DNA of 64,000 nt from contig JAPDRQ010000070.1 in the NCBI GenBank assembly GCA_030247915.1, positions 62,001 to 126,000 on the forward strand, in the 5' to 3' direction. Shown piece by piece: positions 10,648 through 21,389 of this stretch. This stretch comes from Neophaeococcomyces mojaviensis (lineage: Eukaryota; Ascomycota; Eurotiomycetes; Chaetothyriales). The position numbers were made by a program, and so were the translations under genes. Every line of letters begins with the position of its first letter. Within the stretch, counting starts at the first letter, position 1. The notes under the pieces were generated by a model. The model saw only the letters and a program-made list of their open reading frames with translations. It was not told the DNA's origin and did not search any database.

Positions 10648-12648
10648 TCAATGAACTCTCTTGTCAATATGTACCAGAAGCACCCCCTCACTCGGCGAGC
10701 CTTCCACATCTAGCAAATGCAAAAACCTCCATCCTGTCTTCAGCCTATCGAGCCGGATGCACGCCCACGCTGCCAGCTCATCTTTGCCCAGCATTTTATC
10801 ATCCATGACTTTGATGCGGAGGAAGCTAAGCTGCTCGACCACGTCGGGGATGTCGGTCCAAACCATCTCCCCAGCCTCGAAGTCTGTGGTGTTTGTTCGG
10901 CCAGTTTTGGATTTACGTTTCAACTTTCGGTCATCTTCGTCTTTCTCCTCACCAGCTGAATATGTCGAAGGCTTTGCCTTGTCGTACTTGGAGTTCAGGT
11001 CGGCTGTGCTGTCCGAGCGGTCTCTTTTGCCTTGGCCTGGCGGACCATGAGTGTCAACATGGAGGATAAATTTGACGTAGGGCTTCATGTGGGAAGCGTG
11101 ACTCGGATACTTTTCAAGCGGAAGTGGTAGGTTCTGCGCCGCGACCAGATGTATGGCAAGATTCAGACGTCGCCGGACAGGTTGCACCTGGTTTGATACA
11201 TCCGAGCTTCTGAAGCCGTCTGGCTTCAAAACATAGCCATCTTCACCAGCAAACATGCCTTCGTTGAGCATCATGCCTTTATCCAGCCTTTGCCAGTTCA
11301 GGGCAACCATCTGCGCACCTTGGCGCCAACTGAACGCAGGATCGATATTGCTACTGTTGACGCGAAGGCCAGAGGGATAAATGCGCACTAGGAAGTTCTG
11401 GTTGTGGTGGAACATATCTGGGCCGTGTTGAGGGTCTGCATGGACGTGGCCAAGTTTGTTCTCGTCAAGACTGAACACGTGGGTTGGGATTTTGGCTTCT
11501 GGTTGAGAGAAGTGTTTGAAGGAGTATGCTCGAGTGTAGACGCCGAGTTTGGAGAGGGTATCAAGGATTTTAGTGGCTTTCCTTTTTCGTGTGCTAGAGG
11601 AAGCTTCTGTGTCCACTGTTTCGTTCGTTTGCGTGATCTCCAAGGGATTATTGGATTCTGACGAGTCTGTGGTCGGCGTCCATTTGACTTTGATAAGGAT
11701 CTTTTCCTTTAGTGCATCAGGGCTTGGAAGCTGTTCGATCTTGTCGTAATTCTGGTGATTCACATCAACTAAATGCCTCTTCCATTCCTCTTGCATGATA
11801 TCGACCATGATCTGCTGTTGGTCAAGGTTACAGTGTACCTCGAGCGAGACTATGACGGGTAAATTTGACGCTTTAAAGGCAGATTCTTTGATAGCATGGC
11901 AAACTTCGCGAAAAGGCACATCCTTGGTTAAGGTGTAGCCGTGATACACCCTTGGCTCAGTCTTGAGGATAGCTCTCCGCTCGGCAATTTGAGCAGCTGA
12001 TAGATGCTCAGTGATATCTTCGACCTCCTCATCCTGTTCATACGCCGCTTCAGACTTGGTTCCTGGAGAACGAGAAGAATGAAATCGGGAGTGAGATCTA
12101 GTGCTGTGCATCTCGTTGCCCATCTTCCCTTTCAAGCTCTTCAGCTTTGACATAGCTTGTTTCCTCTTTGTTGACGCTGCCTCCTTCTCGTTTTCTGCAT
12201 CTTCGACGTCAGAGCTACTAACCGAAGATGCCTCATCTTGACCATTCCAGACATCAATCTCCAGGCAGCGGCAGCCTCTCAGAAGAACATTTGTGTAAGC
12301 CTCGGTAGTGGCAGCACCGTACAGCTGGTTTCCACTAAGGTATGTGTTGTGAGATGAAGAGATATAGTAGTTGCATAGAGGGAACGATAGATCATGGTTG
12401 ACCGGCGGGGCAAGGGCAGAGCTTGACGGAGATTGAAACCACGACAAGAACTGGTTGTAGGAGGAAAGAGGAGGGCCGGTAGAGTCGGTCTTCTGGTTAG
12501 AAGAGATGAGAGTGTTATACAGCTGCTCGAGGTGGTGGGAGATCAAGGGACTAAATTCTGTCACTGCTTGATGGTCGAGTACGGCAGACGACTGACCGCC
12601 ACCGGCCTTGAGTGTCGATTTTCGTTTGATAGGTCGCGCTTCCGACAT
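10648..12648 (-). CDS. PLC1: phosphoinositide-specific phospholipase C
   Basis: Single-exon 666-aa protein that hydrolyses PIP2 to IP3 and diacylglycerol at the plasma membrane. The X box carries ISSSHNTYLSGNQL with catalytic His near 100, then RCLEIDVWNG (Ca2+-ligand Glu/Asp) and VYHGYTLT with the second His near 236. An acidic and basic linker (EDAENEKEAASTKRKQ) interrupts the X box, longer than in many fungal PLCs. The Y box includes VNSSNIDPAFSWRQGAQMVALNWQ and GYVLKPDGFR. A C2 domain follows (LNLAIHLVAAQNLPLP... to the end), with a charged loop rich in Lys, Glu and Asp. No clear N-terminal PH or EF-hand region is present beyond about 85 residues. It is divergent with the Zn2Cys6 gene at 13295. 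Confidence 0.93.
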   Translation of the reverse strand: MSEARPIKRKSTLKAGGGQSSAVLDHQAVTEFSPLISHHLEQLYNTLISSNQKTDSTGPPLSSYNQFLSWFQSPSSSALAPPVNHDLSFPLCNYYISSSHNTYLSGNQLYGAATTEAYTNVLLRGCRCLEIDVWNGQDEASSVSSSDVEDAENEKEAASTKRKQAMSKLKSLKGKMGNEMHSTRSHSRFHSSRSPGTKSEAAYEQDEEVEDITEHLSAAQIAERRAILKTEPRVYHGYTLTKDVPFREVCHAIKESAFKASNLPVIVSLEVHCNLDQQQIMVDIMQEEWKRHLVDVNHQNYDKIEQLPSPDALKEKILIKVKWTPTTDSSESNNPLEITQTNETVDTEASSSTRKRKATKILDTLSKLGVYTRAYSFKHFSQPEAKIPTHVFSLDENKLGHVHADPQHGPDMFHHNQNFLVRIYPSGLRVNSSNIDPAFSWRQGAQMVALNWQRLDKGMMLNEGMFAGEDGYVLKPDGFRSSDVSNQVQPVRRRLNLAIHLVAAQNLPLPLEKYPSHASHMKPYVKFILHVDTHGPPGQGKRDRSDSTADLNSKYDKAKPSTYSAGEEKDEDDRKLKRKSKTGRTNTTDFEAGEMVWTDIPDVVEQLSFLRIKVMDDKMLGKDELAAWACIRLDRLKTGWRFLHLLDVEGSPSEGVLLVHIDKRVH

Positions 12649-13294
12649 ACTGACTACCCGTGCTGTTTAGTCGCATCTAAGAAGGGTCAGCGGAGGGGGA
12701 GTACAGGCACTTCTGGATTCTCGTTGCTTAGAGTTCGATGGGGAGGGCAAGCACAACGGGCATGATGCATTTAAGGACAATGAGATCAAATGTTAGAGTG
12801 TAAACATATCATTAGGTTCATGGTTGGCACTTTACTTGGGTAAGCATGAGAGGGACATTGCAGGAGCGCTGTTCGTCGGGCTTGTGATTAGTCGCAGCTT
12901 CAGCTTTGAAAGTCTTCCACGTTTCGCAGCAAAAGCCATGGTGGGCATGACCGCACATGTTTCTTGCCCCACAGCTCAACCTTGCTGGTCTCATTCAGCG
13001 GAGTCGATTGGAAGCCCAGCCTCACAAGCCACAATTCATCAGCCACTACACATCATCCCCAGGCAGGTCACTGTTCTAACAGGCCAAGCACCTTGAATCG
13101 TTCCCCAGCTTTTGACGCGTCACCTCGCAGATCGCGGGACAGCCCTCGTGATCCACGCATAAGCTTTATGTGACCTTGCTGCAAATCAGCTCCTCACAAC
13201 AGATACGTCGTATCGGCAAACGCAGCCTTACCTCTAGTAATGCCAGGGACGCAATTACTGACCAGAATGTTGATCACTAAGGTCGAGTATCCAG
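12649..13294. promoter_or_regulatory. divergent promoter region, PLC1 / Zn2Cys6 factor
   Basis: 646 bp between two head-to-head start codons. I see no coding frame worth keeping and cannot place TATA or CCAAT boxes with confidence. The call as a promoter rests only on gene orientation. Confidence 0.45.
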
Positions 13295-14503
13295 ATGCCT
13301 CGGGTAGCAAGCCGTCATTCTTGCTTTACTTGTCGACGACGTCGAGTGAAGTGTGATGAAGTCCTCCCAAGGTGCCAAAAGTGCCAAAAGAATAATCTAT
13401 ATTGTGACAGACAAACACGGCTGCGAATTCGGCCAGTTCACCAGCAGAGGCTCGCAATCACATGTGACGCCACGGGTGAAGTACCCCAGCAGCAGCTGTA
13501 TCAACCAGAAATTGCACATCTATTTCACACCTACATTAAAAAGCTAGCTCCCTGGTATGACCTAAACGATGAGAGATTGACCTTCTCCAACACCGTTGCT
13601 GCAGGTGCCCTCCATAATCCTCTGTTATTCTCAGCCGCTATTGCTTTTGCTGCCATTTACTCACACAAAAGGTCGTCATTTCCACGACACTTCGCCGACA
13701 GCTATCACCGGAAGTGCATTCGACTTCTCATCGACCTCAAGGAGGATGATGACGAGGTCATCTCGGGCAATGCTTTGGCCTCAACGTGCTTACTCCGACA
13801 GTATGAGCTGCTTTCCGAAGACAGAGATCCAAATCGCCACTTGTACGGTGCATCAGCCTTGGTGCCGCCTGTCCCAAGTTTGATCAACCATGATCTCATC
13901 GCAGCCAGCTTTTGGAATTACCTTCGTGAAGACATTACCTACTCACTCATTCAAGAATGCCCCCTCAAGCTTCAATTGCCTCGGAACCGATTTACCTCAG
14001 TGAATTTGCTTGACGATGAAGCCGCCAACCTCATGACCTTACTGCTTGGAAGGACGATCAACGCGTTTTTTGGCAGAATTAATGATGATACTGGAGTAGA
14101 GATTGCAGACTGGCATGCTCGGTATTCCAAAGAGCCTTTCTGTAATATCGACGGCGGCGCCTTCCCTGTGATCAAGATGATGAAGGATTGCCATGTTGCA
14201 GCCTTACACTATTATCATGTTGCACAATGCATGATAACACCCATACAACGTACCTCCTCTGCCACTACTCTTTGTGGCCTTGCAGTTCATGCGCAGAGCG
14301 ACGCAGTCACTGTTAACGCATATGGCCCAATCTGCTTCACTGCGCAATGGCTTACCTTTAGTCAACAAAGAGACACCATTATCAACTTCCTCCTTGAAAG
14401 TCAACAACAGACTGCTTGGCCTGTGAAACCAATCATCGATAAGTTGCAAGCTCGCTGGCATGGATTTGACACATTCGAACAGGACCAGAACAGTAGCTAT
14501 TAG
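13295..14503 (+). CDS. Zn2Cys6 transcription factor
   Basis: 402 aa, single exon. The N-terminus has a canonical binuclear zinc cluster CFTCRRRRVKCDEVLPRC continuing QKCQKNNLYC, with spacing C-x2-C-x6-C-x6-C-x2-C-x6-C (residues about 10-37). The rest (from EIAHLFHTYIKKLAPWYDL) resembles the fungal_trans_2-type regulatory domain: helical, with the W-Y-D motif and AASFWNYLREDI. The ligand and targets are unknown. Neighbours (PLC1 upstream, an MFS carrier downstream on the other strand) do not form an obvious pathway. The start ATG lies directly upstream of the zinc cluster. Confidence 0.88.
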   Translation: MPRVASRHSCFTCRRRRVKCDEVLPRCQKCQKNNLYCDRQTRLRIRPVHQQRLAITCDATGEVPQQQLYQPEIAHLFHTYIKKLAPWYDLNDERLTFSNTVAAGALHNPLLFSAAIAFAAIYSHKRSSFPRHFADSYHRKCIRLLIDLKEDDDEVISGNALASTCLLRQYELLSEDRDPNRHLYGASALVPPVPSLINHDLIAASFWNYLREDITYSLIQECPLKLQLPRNRFTSVNLLDDEAANLMTLLLGRTINAFFGRINDDTGVEIADWHARYSKEPFCNIDGGAFPVIKMMKDCHVAALHYYHVAQCMITPIQRTSSATTLCGLAVHAQSDAVTVNAYGPICFTAQWLTFSQQRDTIINFLLESQQQTAWPVKPIIDKLQARWHGFDTFEQDQNSSY

Positions 14504-15007
14504 TTAGCTTCCTAACAGCATCCTCAGCTATCTTTCCGAGATGAGGATTGTTCATCCAAGACAAAGACTGATACTACTGCTGTGCGTTCACGAACGATAA
14601 CTTCGAATTCGTCAGACTGGGCCCGAAATGCACACCAGGCAACACGTGCGCTCTCATCTCAATGACAACAACTAAGACAATGGTTGTCCCCGTGTTAAAA
14701 ATTGCAGCACTTCAGTGAGACGACTACAGCAACGGCAGCGACAGGTTTTGAGCTCGCACCTGGTGGATCGACTTACTGGAGAGGTTGATGAGGTGCATTA
14801 GACGACTTTCAAGATGTCTCTTTAATGCAGGAGTGGTTCTCAGAGGTCTTCAGCAAATGCATTGTCCAGTCGTGTCTGTCACGAAAACTGGGCGAAGAAT
14901 GATAAAGAGGAGAGTTTGATCACATAGTAGCAGAAATAGCATTTGTCCAATCTCCTACACGGATGACTCGCGATTGCGTTGCATCGCAATGATATAACAG
15001 CCTTGGT
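14504..15007. other. intergenic between convergent genes
   Basis: About 500 bp between the 3' ends of the Zn2Cys6 gene and the MFS gene. Nothing recognised; it must hold both poly(A) sites. Confidence 0.4.
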
Positions 15008-16678
15008 CTAGAGACTGGCTGTTCCTCTCGATTCAAACGGCAGAGCAAAGACAAGCAGTCCAGCGGCAATGAACAACGCACCACTGACGTACACAGGAGC
15101 AGCAGTTTCGAGGTTGGCGAACATGGCAATGATGGGCTGTCAAAAAGTGATCAGTATTTGAACATGACCAGGGCTAAGATCCGAGGACTTACTGCCATTA
15201 TACCGAAGATGCGGTTCGATGTCGCCGTGAGAGCATTACCGGTTCCACGGTCTTTGGTCGGAAATATCTCGGGTGTATAAGCATACAGAACAGCATACCT
15301 GCAATCAGTTAGTCTCTATCCAATGAGCCAAAAATAGAGTGTCGACTTACATAACATTGCTGAAAAAGCTAAAAGCACAATTCCACCCAAGCAACGAATC
15401 CGAGGTCTTTGCGGTTGTCGACGCATACAGGAAGGCTCCAGTCAGTGCAGTAGCTGAGCCAAGAGTTCCCTTTCTCCCAATCCCTTTCACCTCAACGAGA
15501 AAACCACCGAGCAGTGCACCCGGCACACCTAGAACTGCAATGATCAGACTGTTCCGGTAAGTCAGGTACGTCGACCCATCACCAAAATCAGCTCCTCGAA
15601 TAGCCTGGAGATATGGCAAGAAAGCATTGTACAGCGGATACCCGAGGCCAATGAAACCCCACACAGCCATGATGCTCCCTGTAGACCAGGCGAGTCGTTT
15701 CGTCGCGAACAACGCCTTCACATGCGTGAATTGAAGGGCCTCAAACCGGCGCTTGACGGCGTCAGAAGTACTGGTGTGTGCTTGGTATCCCTCTGGTTCG
15801 CATGCTTTGAGGTCCTCAATCGCCAAATTTGAAGTCTTGCCGTTTCGGCGCGCAACCTCTTGTACGATACGCACAGCTTCTTCATCACGGCCTTGTCCCA
15901 TGAGGTACTTTGGCGACTCGAATATCGTGAAGCAGAAGAAACGCAACGCGAACATGATCAGAGTGAGACCGCCCATAGTAATTACGAAGTAGCGCCAGCC
16001 CATGTTTTCGGATTTTGTGCATTTGATATCGGTCTCTTGGCACGTTAGGTTGCCGAGGAGTGGCCACGCAACGAGCGTTGCGACGACTTGTGCAATAGCC
16101 CAGTCTATTGACAGAATCGTGAGCAAATACTGATGTGAACCAGGCAAAAACTCAAGGAATACAGCGGAGTCGACTGGGAGATTGCCGCCAACGCCAAAGG
16201 ACCAAAACGCTGCGAAAATACCGATAGCAGCAAAGTTTGGTGACCCGGCAGCGATCATTCCCCATACAGCTGTTAGACCAAGCGTCAAATTGAATGCCCA
16301 CCTCCGACCGGCGATATCCGCGTAGAAGCCCCAGAACACAGCGCCTGCCAACAATCCAATGTTCTGTGCTAAGGAGAGCAGCGGCGGTCTTGAGACGGAG
16401 AACTCGTTGGTGACGGGTGTGAGGATCAGAGATGTGACGATCGGCCAAAGGTTGTCAGAGGCCCATCCGAAACCGACGACGACAAAGAGTTGCCATTGAT
16501 ACCACCCCATACCAATGTCTTGAACGGCACGGTTCAGGACACGAGCTTTGGCTTCATAGACGGGATCAATTTCGCCCCGCGGGATTGTGCTGACATCACC
16601 ATCGATGCCGGCGGCGCTTGACGAGCCGACCAGGACGTCTTTGGTCGGCTCTTTGATCGTGTAGTGACTTTTGCCCAT
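15008..16678 (-). CDS. MFS transporter, SVOP/sugar-transporter-like
   Basis: Three exons (16678-15351, 15298-15193, 15136-15008) give 520 aa. Introns are 52 nt (GTAAGT...TGCAG) and 56 nt (GTAAGT...GACAG). About 60 cytosolic residues precede TM1 (GWYQWQLFVVVGFGWASDNLW). The A-like motif FYADIAGRRWAFN follows TM2. A central loop from about 230 to 310 contains FESPKYLMGQGRDEEAV, typical of the SVOP-like MFS branch. The last exons encode VLYAYTPEIFPTKDRGTGNAL, the conserved TM10-11 signature. Substrate is not predictable from sequence; phosphate, organic acid and sugar carriers all occur nearby in the family. It is probably in the plasma membrane. Confidence 0.88.
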
Positions 16679-18610
16679 TTTGTGAAGCTATCCGGAAGAG
16701 GTCGTATATGGCAGCGTCAATTCCAATAAATAAAAGCTATAGAGTTTAAGTTTGTTGTGGCCTACATATTTGTAAGATAAGCGACAACCCGATCGTCTTT
16801 TGGTCACAACGACCCCGAAGTGGATGGCGTGCTACTGCGGCCGCCAAAACGTGATAAGCTTTCATGCTGATGTAATTCGTCCATGCCGAGAGAGTTGCGA
16901 TGGATCGCTGCGGGTCCTGACTCTAGATATCATTGGCAAGCATGATCATCGTGCGTGTTCATAACATTTGATAGGTTAATCTTTTGGGTGATGAGCAATG
17001 AGAGAGTAGCAGGTGGCATACTGGTAGGTAATATTAAGGTATTGTCATGTGTAAAAAAGCAGCAAGAAATCATGCTAACCGCAGACTGTGGTGCACTTAC
17101 CGTTTTAGGCCTACCAGCACTTCGTTCCAATGCGGCCCGAATTTTTTGCCCCATTTCGGAATAACCTTGGAAAGCTTATGGCTTGCACGACGATACATTT
17201 TGAAGGTGTTCGAGGTTTTGGTCTTGTGTAAGAAATGGAGGAGCATTTGAAGGCAGAGTTCCTGCTGCTTCAATAGAGAAGACGTCGCTGAATGAAGATG
17301 CATCAGGATATCACTTTGGGAATAACTTATGTTTTTTCCACGACACATGGCGCTAGCTGCGTGTTGTTACTGAACACTTCCTTGAAGATCTCCTTTTCCT
17401 CAGGTGCATTAAATCCATCACCTGCCAGACTCTGTGCCTGGGCACTTACGAGCGCCTGCGCCGTAAATCAGCCGACATGCCTTGTTGAGAATATCTGCAG
17501 CTTCTTCGATCCTACCTCTGCGCCTCAATGCAAGCAAAGCCATTGGCCGTGATATTGATGCTCTGGTGTTGGAAGAACGTGACTATGTCTTGCAGAAGTG
17601 AAACATCCAGAGCTTCGTGAGAGCTTGTGCAGAAGCTGTAGCGGTGTCTTGGACAAGGACGAGGACGTGGAAGTCTTTTGAGCTAAGAGGAGAGCTCGAA
17701 TGGCGTCGATAATGCTTCTACTCTGTTTCCCTGTAGTGGTAGTGGCGAGTAACGGACCGGCCATTGTCGACGATGGTAGAAAGACTGTTGTACGAGACCA
17801 ATCGTCTGTCCTATATGCTGTGTGGAGGAAGTCTGGGAAAGGGTAGAATCCATTGCGTTCGACTGCGCATGTGATCTTGCCGATTTATGCTCTAAGCTCT
17901 ACTTTCATTGAATAGATGAAGTTCTTCTGCGCCATGTGCAAAGTCTGCTGTATTCTGATATGTAGAATACGAAACATTGAATCCCACAAGCCGCATTTTG
18001 AGAAACTACCAATACTGAAGAGGGAGGTAAAAAAGACGGAAGTCCAGGTTTTGAATGATGCTTGGCGAAGAATGACTTTGCGAGTCAGCTACGTCGCGGC
18101 CAGCGAGTTTATCGTAGCCAAATTCGAAAGTCTGTGCCATATCTAGGTGTTTTGAGAACAGCAGACCGTTTAAATCTCTAAAACAGTCCATGTTTTCGTT
18201 TCTTGGTCGCATCGTTAACCAAAGAAGAACGGCATGTGTTATCTTCGCTCACACACTTGTGCTCCGGCACAAGTTTCAAGCCAAGTGCGTATCGTCGCCC
18301 CACTATAGTACGGTTGGAACCTGACGTCAGAAGCGCACTTTCATAGTAGCTTTTGCGTTCCAAAACAGTGCTCTCATCTCATCCTTCGTATCGTACTGAA
18401 AACCATCATATGACATATTAGCAAGTACCCGTACACGATATCCTGAAACCACTTTTCTAGTCAGACCATGAGAGAAGCATGATGGTGTACAGGGTCCCCG
18501 TTCATCACTCCCCAGAGCGTGCATTCAAAACCATCAAGGGTCAAGCAGGTTAAACAAGTGCTGGCATCCACCCGTGACGGACTCATCGAGACTCTAACCA
18601 ACTTGATTGT
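16679..18610. other. gene-poor region with decayed coding-like frames
   Basis: 1.9 kb with no complete gene. On the minus strand, 17764-17296 has several adjacent protein-like frames: an ATG-started 79-codon frame, then RRRGRIEEAADILNKACR and GFNAPEEKEIFKEVFSNN in other frames. I cannot join them with convincing splice sites. This may be a small gene with several introns or a pseudogene. The remainder shows nothing recognisable. Confidence 0.3.
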
Positions 18611-19738
18611 TCATGAATGTGTCGCCGCCCAATCATCCGGCAACCTAAAATTCAATGGCAGTCCATACTGTCCTTTGCAACGACCGGGAGTTGAGCAATG
18701 CTTGAGACCACACCGACCATACAAGCGACAATAGCACTCGTCGGCACGTGGGCACGCTAGTGTGTTAAGAGTCTTCAGATCGATACCTGCCCGTTCACTG
18801 CTATGTGGCAAAAACAAAATATGCCACATGTACGATAGTATTCGTCCAGCAACCTTGTCATCTTGAGGTGCAACGTCGTCTATCAGCCACTGCCGCAGCG
18901 CAACATATTCATCACGTGAGTGCTGCCATACACGCTCACGTGAAACGACAAATTGCGCGCAGCATTGAGCTCTGATTGTGTCGGAAAGGCCAAGATGTAC
19001 CTGCTGCTCTGCGCCAGACTTTCCAGCATCAACACCACCGAATAGCACTGTAAGAGCTTGTGGCAAAGCCCTATCAGAGACAACGCGCGCATTGAACGGC
19101 TCTAAAACACTTCTCATTCTCGTTTCCAGGCTTCCTTGTGGAGGTGCGTTGTTCTTTGAACATGTACTTGCGCTCCAGTCGCAACGAAGATTGTGATAGC
19201 CTGTCGACTCCAATGCTGATGTCGTATTGAGTGAATTCAGGAGAGCTACATTGTCATACTCCGGATGGTCGTTATGCCAGGAGAACCGAGAACCGTGAAC
19301 GAAGACTGCGCCTGCAGCAGGAATGGAGTGATAATTGTCAATCAGAAAGGTCAAGTAGGCCATCGCCTCGTGGCCCCGGTTGAGAGGAACTGGCAGGTAG
19401 TTTTGTCCAGATCTCGGCACCACATTGGATGAGATTGAAGATGGAAGGTCAGCTTGATAGATGCACAGGTGGTATCGGTTGGCAAGCAGATCCAGCCATG
19501 ACGCTTCGCCATCGGTTGAAACGTGCGCAACCACTAAAGCCGGTTTTGATTGCTCAGCCAAGCCTGGACAGATGCCCTCTGTGTTGGGGAGAGATGCGGC
19601 CGCTGTTTTGTATCGTATTGTGGTCCAGGCGAAGGTTTTACTGCGCTCGGAGACTGGAACATTCAAGTACAAAATGACAAGAAGCACGAACAAGAATATG
19701 ATCAGGTTGATTATCGAAGCGTTAGACCTCCGTCTCAT
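18611..19738 (-). CDS. DUF3431 family type II membrane protein
   Basis: 375 aa from the ATG at 19738, single exon. A short basic N-terminus (MRRRSNAS) precedes one TM helix (INLIIFLFVLLVILYLNV), so a type II Golgi- or ER-like topology is likely. The lumenal domain carries the DUF3431 hallmark NRGHEAMAYLTFLIDNY and FVHGSRFSWHNDHPEYDN. These proteins resemble glycosyltransferases, but no reaction is established. The Cys-rich tail (CPRADECYCRLYGRCGLKHC) suggests disulphides. The frame stays open 28 codons upstream, but that start is a TTG; the ATG at 19738 places the TM at the N-terminus as expected. Confidence 0.8.
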   Translation of the reverse strand: MRRRSNASIINLIIFLFVLLVILYLNVPVSERSKTFAWTTIRYKTAAASLPNTEGICPGLAEQSKPALVVAHVSTDGEASWLDLLANRYHLCIYQADLPSSISSNVVPRSGQNYLPVPLNRGHEAMAYLTFLIDNYHSIPAAGAVFVHGSRFSWHNDHPEYDNVALLNSLNTTSALESTGYHNLRCDWSASTCSKNNAPPQGSLETRMRSVLEPFNARVVSDRALPQALTVLFGGVDAGKSGAEQQVHLGLSDTIRAQCCAQFVVSRERVWQHSRDEYVALRQWLIDDVAPQDDKVAGRILSYMWHILFLPHSSERAGIDLKTLNTLACPRADECYCRLYGRCGLKHCSTPGRCKGQYGLPLNFRLPDDWAATHS

Positions 19739-20654
19739 GATGACTCTTTTCTCATGTCTCGATATCAAAAATGCTGGCCAACAATGAAAAGAGGTAAGAA
19801 TCAAAGGTAACAAAAGTGGCACTTACAACCGGAATGAACGGAACCGCAACAGGGAGGGAATGAGGTCTTGTGAGCCCGAGCGCTTTGTACGAAGGATCCG
19901 CAACGCCATGGACACTCACTAACAAGCTGGCTTAAGCAGGCTTACGAAGCAGAAGTCTTTCAGCTTGCTCGATCGCATCGCTACTACAATTCTTTCACCT
20001 TTCATCTAGGAAAGACCTGTAAAAGCAATATACAGCTTCATGTTCACTGCAACTCAAGTTCTCTCTCGCACTCTGAGATGAGTTGATCGTGTGCTGTATG
20101 TCATGCAAATGCGCGATTAATGACCAGACAGAAATAAGCATTGGAATTTAGCAGCTGGCTACATAAGCTTTTGAGCTTAGCTCGCTTAGCTCAAGCCCTC
20201 GACAAGGGCAGTACGAGTACTTCGGTTACATGACCGCTAAGCTTTTGACGGTGCCCCGCTGTTGAAGCACATGACTGTCTAATAATCCCAAGTTCACCAG
20301 CCAACAATTGGCAGTATCCCTCTCCACACTGTGCCTTGAGGCATGACCGTGCCCGGACTGTCCAGTGCCTATCATTGAACAGGCACCAGTGCTGCAGAAA
20401 TTTTTAGTTTCAGCCTTATTTTTATTATCTCTTCGTCTGATAAGTTTCCTTCCAAAGCTCGTCAACTCATATGCCATTATTTGAATGACGACTCCATTTA
20501 ACTAGCAAACACAACCCTCGCTCCAGAGTACTTGGCCTTGACCTTAGAGAAATCACTTCAATCGTTCATCCCCTTCTTGAAGATTCTCTGAGTGCAGAAC
20601 ATGACTGCTAGCACTTTGCTGTAACCATCTACAAGATTCAAGGCCGACGCCATC
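19739..20654. promoter_or_regulatory. divergent upstream region
   Basis: About 900 bp between two head-to-head genes. No supportable coding frame. It is assigned as promoter sequence from orientation only. Confidence 0.4.
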
Positions 20655-21131
20655 ATGCCGGCAAACAGTAGCAGTCTAGCAGGCACTTCAGCACGGTTGC
20701 TGCTTCTGATAGGTCTAGTAGCGGCGCTCGCAACTTTTAAATTCATTGAGCGTCGGTCCCAAGGCCATCAAGCACACGTATACCAAGCTCAGCCTGATTA
20801 TCACCGGCGCAGACCAAGAAGCAGAAGCAGAAGGAGACACCGAGGTAGGGGTCGGTATGAACGTGGTCAAGCAAACGACGGTTATTTTTATGCGGTGAAT
20901 CAGGCACGTGGGCCGTACCATGACGAACCACCGCCGATGTACCAGGAAGACTTTGACAACGACGACGGTACCCTCATAGAAAATCCGAATGAAAACTACG
21001 TTGGAAATACCAGAGATCTTGTCAATGGGCGACCACAGATTGAACATCGATGGGACGATGATGACAGTACCCTGGTTGACGGTCCACGTGCTAGAGGTAT
21101 GACAGGTAGAGGGCAGCTTCCATATGGCTGA
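20655..21131 (+). CDS. small single-pass membrane protein, hypothetical
   Basis: 158 aa. An N-terminal hydrophobic segment (residues about 13-30, ARLLLLIGLVAALATFKF) is followed by a strongly basic Arg/Ser block (51-70, RRRPRSRSRRRHRGRGR) and then an acidic, Pro/Asn-rich tail. Two short acidic repeats occur in the tail, DDGTLIENP (103-111) and DDSTLVDGP (136-144), each ending in an N-x-P or D-x-P turn. PPPMY at 92-96 resembles a WW-domain ligand (PPxY variant). No family is recognised. The start is the only ATG before the TM. It is probably genuine because composition changes in an ordered way along the chain. Confidence 0.55.
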   Translation: MPANSSSLAGTSARLLLLIGLVAALATFKFIERRSQGHQAHVYQAQPDYHRRRPRSRSRRRHRGRGRYERGQANDGYFYAVNQARGPYHDEPPPMYQEDFDNDDGTLIENPNENYVGNTRDLVNGRPQIEHRWDDDDSTLVDGPRARGMTGRGQLPYG

Positions 21132-21389
21132 ATAGTTCCCATCCTACAAGCTTTGCGGACTTAAAGCGGCTTCGAAGATTCAAAGAGTGGTAGGAATTCG
21201 TCAGACAGCCGAAAATCATCATCCCAACGAATTTATTTGACAAGGTTGTTTCGATGATGTGTATGGCCAGTTGTTGGCTTTATTGACGCTATTTGCATCT
21301 CTGGCCGCAAAAGTCACCCGAACTTAGTAATATAAAAATCCTTCTGTTCCACCATTACTGTGCACCTTTCGTTGGTCAGCCAGACACAG

